Positions 59,645-64,000 of a stretch of 64,000 nt of DNA are shown here, one piece after another. Made by a program: the position numbers and the translations under genes. The DNA comes from Crotalaria pallida (taxonomy: Eukaryota; Streptophyta; Magnoliopsida; Fabales; Fabaceae): assembly GCA_037953625.1 (NCBI GenBank), contig CM075652.1, forward strand, positions 59,513,501 to 59,577,500, in the 5' to 3' direction. How positions within the stretch are numbered: position 1 is the first letter of the stretch; each line of letters opens with the position of its first letter. The notes beneath the pieces are model-generated. The model did no database searches, was not told the origin of the DNA, and worked only from the letters and a program-made list of their open reading frames with translations.

Positions 59645-59935
59645 CTCCCTCTCCTTAATATAAGTGACTTTTAACTAACTCACGCAGATTAAAAAAAGTA
59701 ATTATTACTCTCAAATTTATCAAAATATATGTTATCATTCCAAAATTATCCCTATTTAAAATTTAACAACTCTATTCATTTCTCTCTCTATTATAATTAT
59801 TATCTATCACCCATATGCTATTATGAGGGGTGTATTTTGAATAAACTCTTTAATACTACCTAGATATTCTAAAATGATTTATAAAAAGGGATATCAATTC
59901 TACCAAAATAGTATCCTATAATAAAAGACGAAGAG
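59645..59935. mobile_element. Stowaway-like MITE, somewhat diverged
   Basis: The 291-bp segment begins CTCCCTCTCCTTAATATAAG, ends GACGAAGAG, and is flanked by TA on both sides. Confidence 0.65.
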
Positions 59936-60407
59936 TATAATTCTGACACATTCATGTCAAAAATATATTTCAACTCATTGATGTTAGAAATGTAAATTTT
60001 TACGCTTCCGACACTAAAGAGTTGGAAGTGCAAACATTTAGTCCCTAATTATCCAAGAGAACCAAGAATAGTAGTCCTCAACTCTTCTTTCTTGCTAAGC
60101 GATTTTGATATCTTCAATTATTTCAGCTCTTTTATCAACTGCATCAAGTTGTTATAAAAGGAACCACCCTGGTATGTAGCTTTCTTAGCAGCATCACTAA
60201 TCTTTCTTGCTCTCTCCCTCGTTACTTTGCTCTCTTCTCTATTTCCCACATGCTTATTCCTTTTGTGAGATTTTTCATATGCTGATCATATTAATCTGCA
60301 TCATGATTGATTGTTATTGTTGATGTTGAATACTGTAATCTTAATTGATTCTCACAAGAAGAAGAGAAAGAATTAACAAGTTTTGTTTGTCCCAACTTGC
60401 AACCGAG
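59936..60407. other. No gene seen
   Basis: Intergenic; short chance frames only. Confidence 0.5.
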
Positions 60408-60423
60408 AAAGGAATGATGGATA

Positions 60424-60614
60424 ATCAACAAAGCCCAGCACAGTTGGTAGATAGTTAGGTTCCTTAAGCATGATATCAGGGGTTCGATCCCTGCAGTGGG
60501 CATGAAAAAAACTTTGTTGGTAAAAGCAAAACCCACTTCGGTGATTTCTACGCTTGAGAGGGGATTAGTCTTCGACTGTCGGCTAGGGGATACCCTTCGT
60601 GTAAAAAAAAAAAA
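60424..60614 (+). mobile_element. tRNA-derived SINE with target duplications
   Basis: The left and right flanks carry AAAGGAATGATGGATA (60408-60423 and 60615-60630). The head has an A-box-like CAGTTGGTAG (60441) and a B box GGTTCGATCCC (60481-60491). The body ends in an A run (60605-60614). Two pol III boxes, an A tail and a 16-bp duplication define a SINE. Confidence 0.85.
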
Positions 60615-60617
60615 AAG

Positions 60618-60880
60618 GAATGATGGATAGAAGTAGGGATGACAGTTATACCTGGATCCTTGGTACCCGTTGGTAATACCAGAAACTGGTCAGATCTGGT
60701 CTGAGTATGTAAATTTGGATCTGTTGGGAGACTAAAATGAACAAAAAAAAAAAGGAATGATGGATAGAAGTAGGGATGACGGTTATACCTGGATCCTTGG
60801 TACCCGTTGGTAATACCCGAAACTGGTCAAATTTGGTCTGAGTCTGTAAATTTGGATATGTTGGGGGACTAAAATGGGAC
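60618..60880. repeat. Tandem duplication, 136-bp unit, two copies
   Basis: The units start at 60618 and 60754 with GGAATGATGGATAGAAG. They differ at a few sites. The first unit ends in an A run, like the SINE tail before it. Confidence 0.9.
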
Positions 60881-60881
60881 A

Positions 60882-60882
60882 T

Positions 60883-60930
<48 letters not shown>
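60882..60930. repeat. (AC)n(AT)n microsatellite
   Basis: Four AC units are followed by about 20 AT units. Confidence 0.95.
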
Positions 60931-60934
<4 letters not shown>

Positions 60935-61914
60935 GTGTTCTACCTTAAAGCAATGTGTTGTTTTTTTTTTATATATTACTATTATAATATGAAGTAACAT
61001 CAGTGTGAAGTAACATTTAATAGCACGAACCTAAAAAAAAAAAACCAACCTCTTGTCAATATATAGTACTCCCTTCGTTTCATAAGGATGGTAAAAAATG
61101 ATTAATTTTTTTCCCAAATTATAGTTAAAATAATTAATAAAAAATTATAAATCGTAAACTTTAAATTGTGATTGATTAATTCATGTAAAATACATTAAAT
61201 TAGTTGTTTGATAATTGATTAATGTATTAGATAAACTATTAAATGCATGTTTTCTTAATTATTTTTACTTTTGAATTTTTTAACCATTCTCGTGTGAGGG
61301 TGGGAATATATCATTAGTACTTATGAAGTAACGTTTATTGATTTGCAGAGTTCTTCCATTTAGGTTTTTTCATCACTTGAACTCGGTTTGCTGAGTGGCA
61401 ATTTGTAAACTAAACTATTAATAGAATGTTTGTCTATTTTTTTTTTTTTTAATATTTTTATATAGTTAAATCCTATGTAATTCAAGGTTTCACTCCCATA
61501 ATTATAGTTGTTCAGATTGTCAACATACCAGATCTCAAGATGACACTTTAATTTTTCATTGGGTCTGCAATATGAATTTTTTATTCATATAAGGTTGTAT
61601 GTTCTATACATGACTTTATGTAGCAATAAATATAAGTTCTTTAACTGTAAGGTAAAATTATGAGACTAAGGCCCGTTTGGAATAGCTTATTTTCTAGTTT
61701 AATTTGACTTATCTTATATCATAAGTACTTATTAAAGTGCTTGGGAAAGCTTATAAAAATGGCTCATAACAAAATATAAGCTCTACTTATCATATTTTGA
61801 TAAGCCCATTGTACATGCTTATGCCATTCAACTTAACGGAGCTTATGCCTTTATTTTAAATAAAGGTCGAGCCTTCGAATCCCGACAAGGCTATTTCTTT
61901 CTTCTTCTTTTTTT
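60931..61914. other. Intergenic with MITE debris
   Basis: No gene is seen. A Stowaway-type end (ACTCCCTTCGTTTCATAAGG) lies at 61070 without a clear partner. A piece with GCCCGTTTGGAATAGCTTAT (61671) resembles the one near 56140. Confidence 0.5.
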
Positions 61915-62424
61915 GGCTTATTTATGTTTTTGGTCCCTAAAAGTTCAGCGTGTTTTGATTTTAGTCCCTATAAGCTATTTTGACCGGGACTAGTCCTTAA
62001 TTTTTCAAATATTTTGGTTTTGATCAACTTCATTATGAAAAAACTGTTATTTGCTGATGTGGCTAGCGGAACACCATATCAGCAGTCACGTAGTGTGAGA
62101 AGACGCCAGATAAGTGATATGACATGGATGATACATATCCATGGACACAAAATGGTCCCATACGCAAAATGGTCTCATACGCAGAATTTTGCGTATATGG
62201 ACCTGAATCATCCATTTCACAATACTTATTTAGCGCTATCTCACACCATGTAGCTGTTGGTGTGGGTTTCCGTTAACCATGTCAACAAATAATTGATTTT
62301 TTCTAACAGATGGAACCAAAACCAAAATGTTTGAAAAATTAAGGACCAGACACAGTCAAAATAAGTTATAGGGACTAAAACCAAAACACGCTAAACTTTT
62401 AGGGACCAAAACCATAAATAAGCC
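61915..62424. mobile_element. MULE-like element with long terminal inverted repeats
   Basis: The 510-bp element begins GGCTTATTTATGTTTTTGGT and ends with the matching reverse complement ATAAGCC. The arms match for over 100 bases. It sits in a T run, so the duplication cannot be measured. Confidence 0.75.
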
Positions 62425-62895
62425 TTTTTTTTCAACGTTAACGCAAAACACAGAAGGAGATTGTTGATGGCGCGATTCTTTCCCTCTCCCTCTGTTCTTT
62501 CCCTCTCCCTATTGATGGTGGTGAATGCTATGTACTTAAAGTTTGGTTCACCAGATCTTGAGATAGGCTATTACTCAACAAAAGTTTGGTTCCCTGGTCT
62601 GTGTTGCATTTGTGTTGTCATAAAGCTTGAATATGTAACAGGTCATGTTTTGGATCATTTGTCATAAGGCTTCCATGCTTGAAAATGTAATAGGTCATGA
62701 GGCTTCCCCGGATCTATTTATGTTTACATGCTTGAATGTGCTGTTATAAGGCTTGAATCTTGCCTCTGTGTTGTCCTTAGTTATTGGTGCTATTGTTTTG
62801 TTAAATTTGGGTGGTGGGGTCATGTTTTGTTTGCAATTTATGTATTACACTTTGTTCTGTTGGTCTTTGCTTTGGGTACTCTTGTACCTCTTAAC
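62425..62895 (+). other. Short hydrophobic frames, no recognised gene
   Basis: Frames at 62461-62667 and 62753-62944 encode hydrophobic peptides. They may be a decayed gene end; I cannot name it. The hAT element interrupts the second. Confidence 0.25.
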
Positions 62896-63923
62896 TAGGG
62901 GTGTAACGGTCCGGTCCGGTCCGGTCTTTGACGGACATTGGTGACCGGACCGTTCAAATTAACATGGTTCGGTTCGGTCCGATCTCAGTGTGTTTTATAT
63001 GTAAAGACCGGACCGGACCGACTCGGTATGGACCGGACCGGTTCGGTCTGGACCATTCCGGTTCGGTCCGGTCCGGTCCATTTAGACCATATAAATTAAA
63101 TTTAAGATGCTGGAAATATTAAAGGGCAAAAATCAGTCTAGTGCAAAATCAATCTAGGCAAAATCAATTTCAACTGACAGTAGAGAGGGATTAATCAAAA
63201 TCAATATAGGGCAAAATCAATTAAGTAAAATCAAATTCAACTTACTGCAGAGAGGGCTAGAGGAACGACCGGCGGCGGCGGTGAGAAACAGCGGCGGCGG
63301 CGAGGAACAGAGAATGAATCGGAGGAGGGAGAGAGAGATGTAATCGAATTGGAGGATGGAAAGAGAAGAGGCGACTTCAATGGCTTCGATGGAGGAGAAC
63401 GACGAACCGTAGGGAGAGAGAGGAGGCGGCTTCGACCGCGGAGAACGACGAACCGGAGGGAGAGAGAGAAAGGAGCTTCGACAGCGACGAACCGGAGGGA
63501 GAGAGAGAAAGGGCCTTCGATGGCACAAACCGGAGGGAGAGAGAGAAAGGGCCTTCGATGGCGGCGACGACGAACCGGAGGGAGGCGGCTTCGATGGCTG
63601 CATGAGATGTGGGTAGCGCCGTGGTGGTGGCCACTGGCCAGTGTCCGTAGGGAATACTAAATAGTGGGTAGGGAATACTGAATAGTGAATAGGGTTTGTA
63701 AATGAGTGGGGTTTTTTTTTATAAATATTTGAACCATCGGTCCGGTCCGGTCTTTGCGGTCTGAAAATTTGTTGGACCGTGGACCAGACCATACAAGAAC
63801 GGTCCCAAAATTTTGAGACCGGACCGGACCGGACCACGAGACCAGACCGGACCGCATTTTTTGGTTTGGTTCGGTCCGATCTGACCGGTCTCGCGGTCTC
63901 GGACCGGACCGTTTACACCCCTA
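62896..63923. mobile_element. Non-autonomous hAT element with GGTCCGG subterminal repeats
   Basis: The 1028-bp element begins TAGGGGTGTAACGGTCCGG and ends CCGTTTACACCCCTA, flanked by the perfect 8-bp duplication CTCTTAAC (62888-62895 and 63924-63931). An 8-bp duplication and this terminus suit hAT. Both ends are packed with GGTCCGG/CCGGACC units (62907-63090 and 63730-63912). The middle (63240-63660) is GA-rich and repetitive and gives a 206-codon minus-strand frame (63217-63837) of low complexity. No transposase is seen. Confidence 0.88.
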
Positions 63924-63931
63924 CTCTTAAC

Positions 63932-64000
63932 TTGAATAAATTATTTTTCTTATAAGAAAAAAACAAAAGTTTGGAAAGGTTTTGCCTTTGCAATTAATTG
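63932..64000. other. Window end, no feature
   Basis: AT-rich sequence continuing the flank of the hAT element. Confidence 0.5.

Noticed and set aside
60424..60500. A tRNA gene.
   Set aside because: A and B boxes are present, but no full cloverleaf follows. The A tail and target duplications show a SINE.
63217..63837. A 206-residue minus-strand protein.
   Set aside because: It is low complexity, covers the GA-rich core and the GGTCCGG repeats of a hAT element, and shows no known domain.

Overview
The window is plant nuclear DNA, most likely from a legume or another eudicot. The evidence is low GC, nested LTR retrotransposons of SIRE/Maximus, TNT1-like, Ale-like and Tekay/Del-like types, several MULE, hAT, Stowaway and SINE insertions, and one intron-containing single-copy gene of the REVEILLE (RVE4/RVE8) MYB family. 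There is no prokaryotic or organellar gene arrangement. The species itself is an inference.  POSITIONS 1-39277 are one nested block. Element A is a minus-strand Ty1/copia element; its 3' LTR fills 1-613 (cut by the window edge) and its 5' LTR ends at 39277. Element B (2327-13033, plus strand, SIRE-like copia, target duplication GTACA) sits in A's pol. A MULE (13917-14796, 9-bp duplication AGATTCAAA) splits A's integrase zinc domain. Element C (18011-38791, minus strand, Ty3/gypsy, target duplication GGAAC) sits in A's 5' LTR and has about 3.4-kb LTRs around a decayed 3.8-kb interior. C was hit in turn by a solo LTR (20445-22025, duplication TATTC) in one LTR and by element D (27185-35763, plus strand, SIRE-like, duplication TGCAC) in the other.  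POSITIONS 39278-51000 hold a 5'-truncated Ale-like copia remnant (about 39890-41740), a foldback element whose two arms have each been hit by a MULE-like element (43313-45949), a Stowaway MITE and a long-TIR element.  POSITIONS 51075-56093 hold the only convincing host gene: an eight-exon RVE8/RVE4-type clock MYB of 310 residues with a GC-AG intron and a uORF whose stop overlaps the main start (UAAUG).  POSITIONS 56094-64000 hold a retroposed LINE-like 3' end, a MITE, a SINE with perfect target duplications, a MULE-like TIR element and a 1-kb hAT element built on GGTCCGG repeats.  Two patterns stand out. First, elements B, C, D and the solo LTR all carry arrays of 10-bp CG-centred palindromes on one scaffold, TAnnCGnnTA: ATCGAT in B, CTCGAG in D, ACCGGT in C, and two types in the solo LTR. 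They are spaced mostly about 20-21 or 31-33 bp, that is two or three helical turns. In B and D an array lies directly upstream of an accessory ORF with a basic N-terminus. Second, the C LTR has about 20 short perfect hairpins with a near-constant CCCAG loop but different, self-complementary stems. Both are candidates for undescribed element-specific recognition systems; function is inference.
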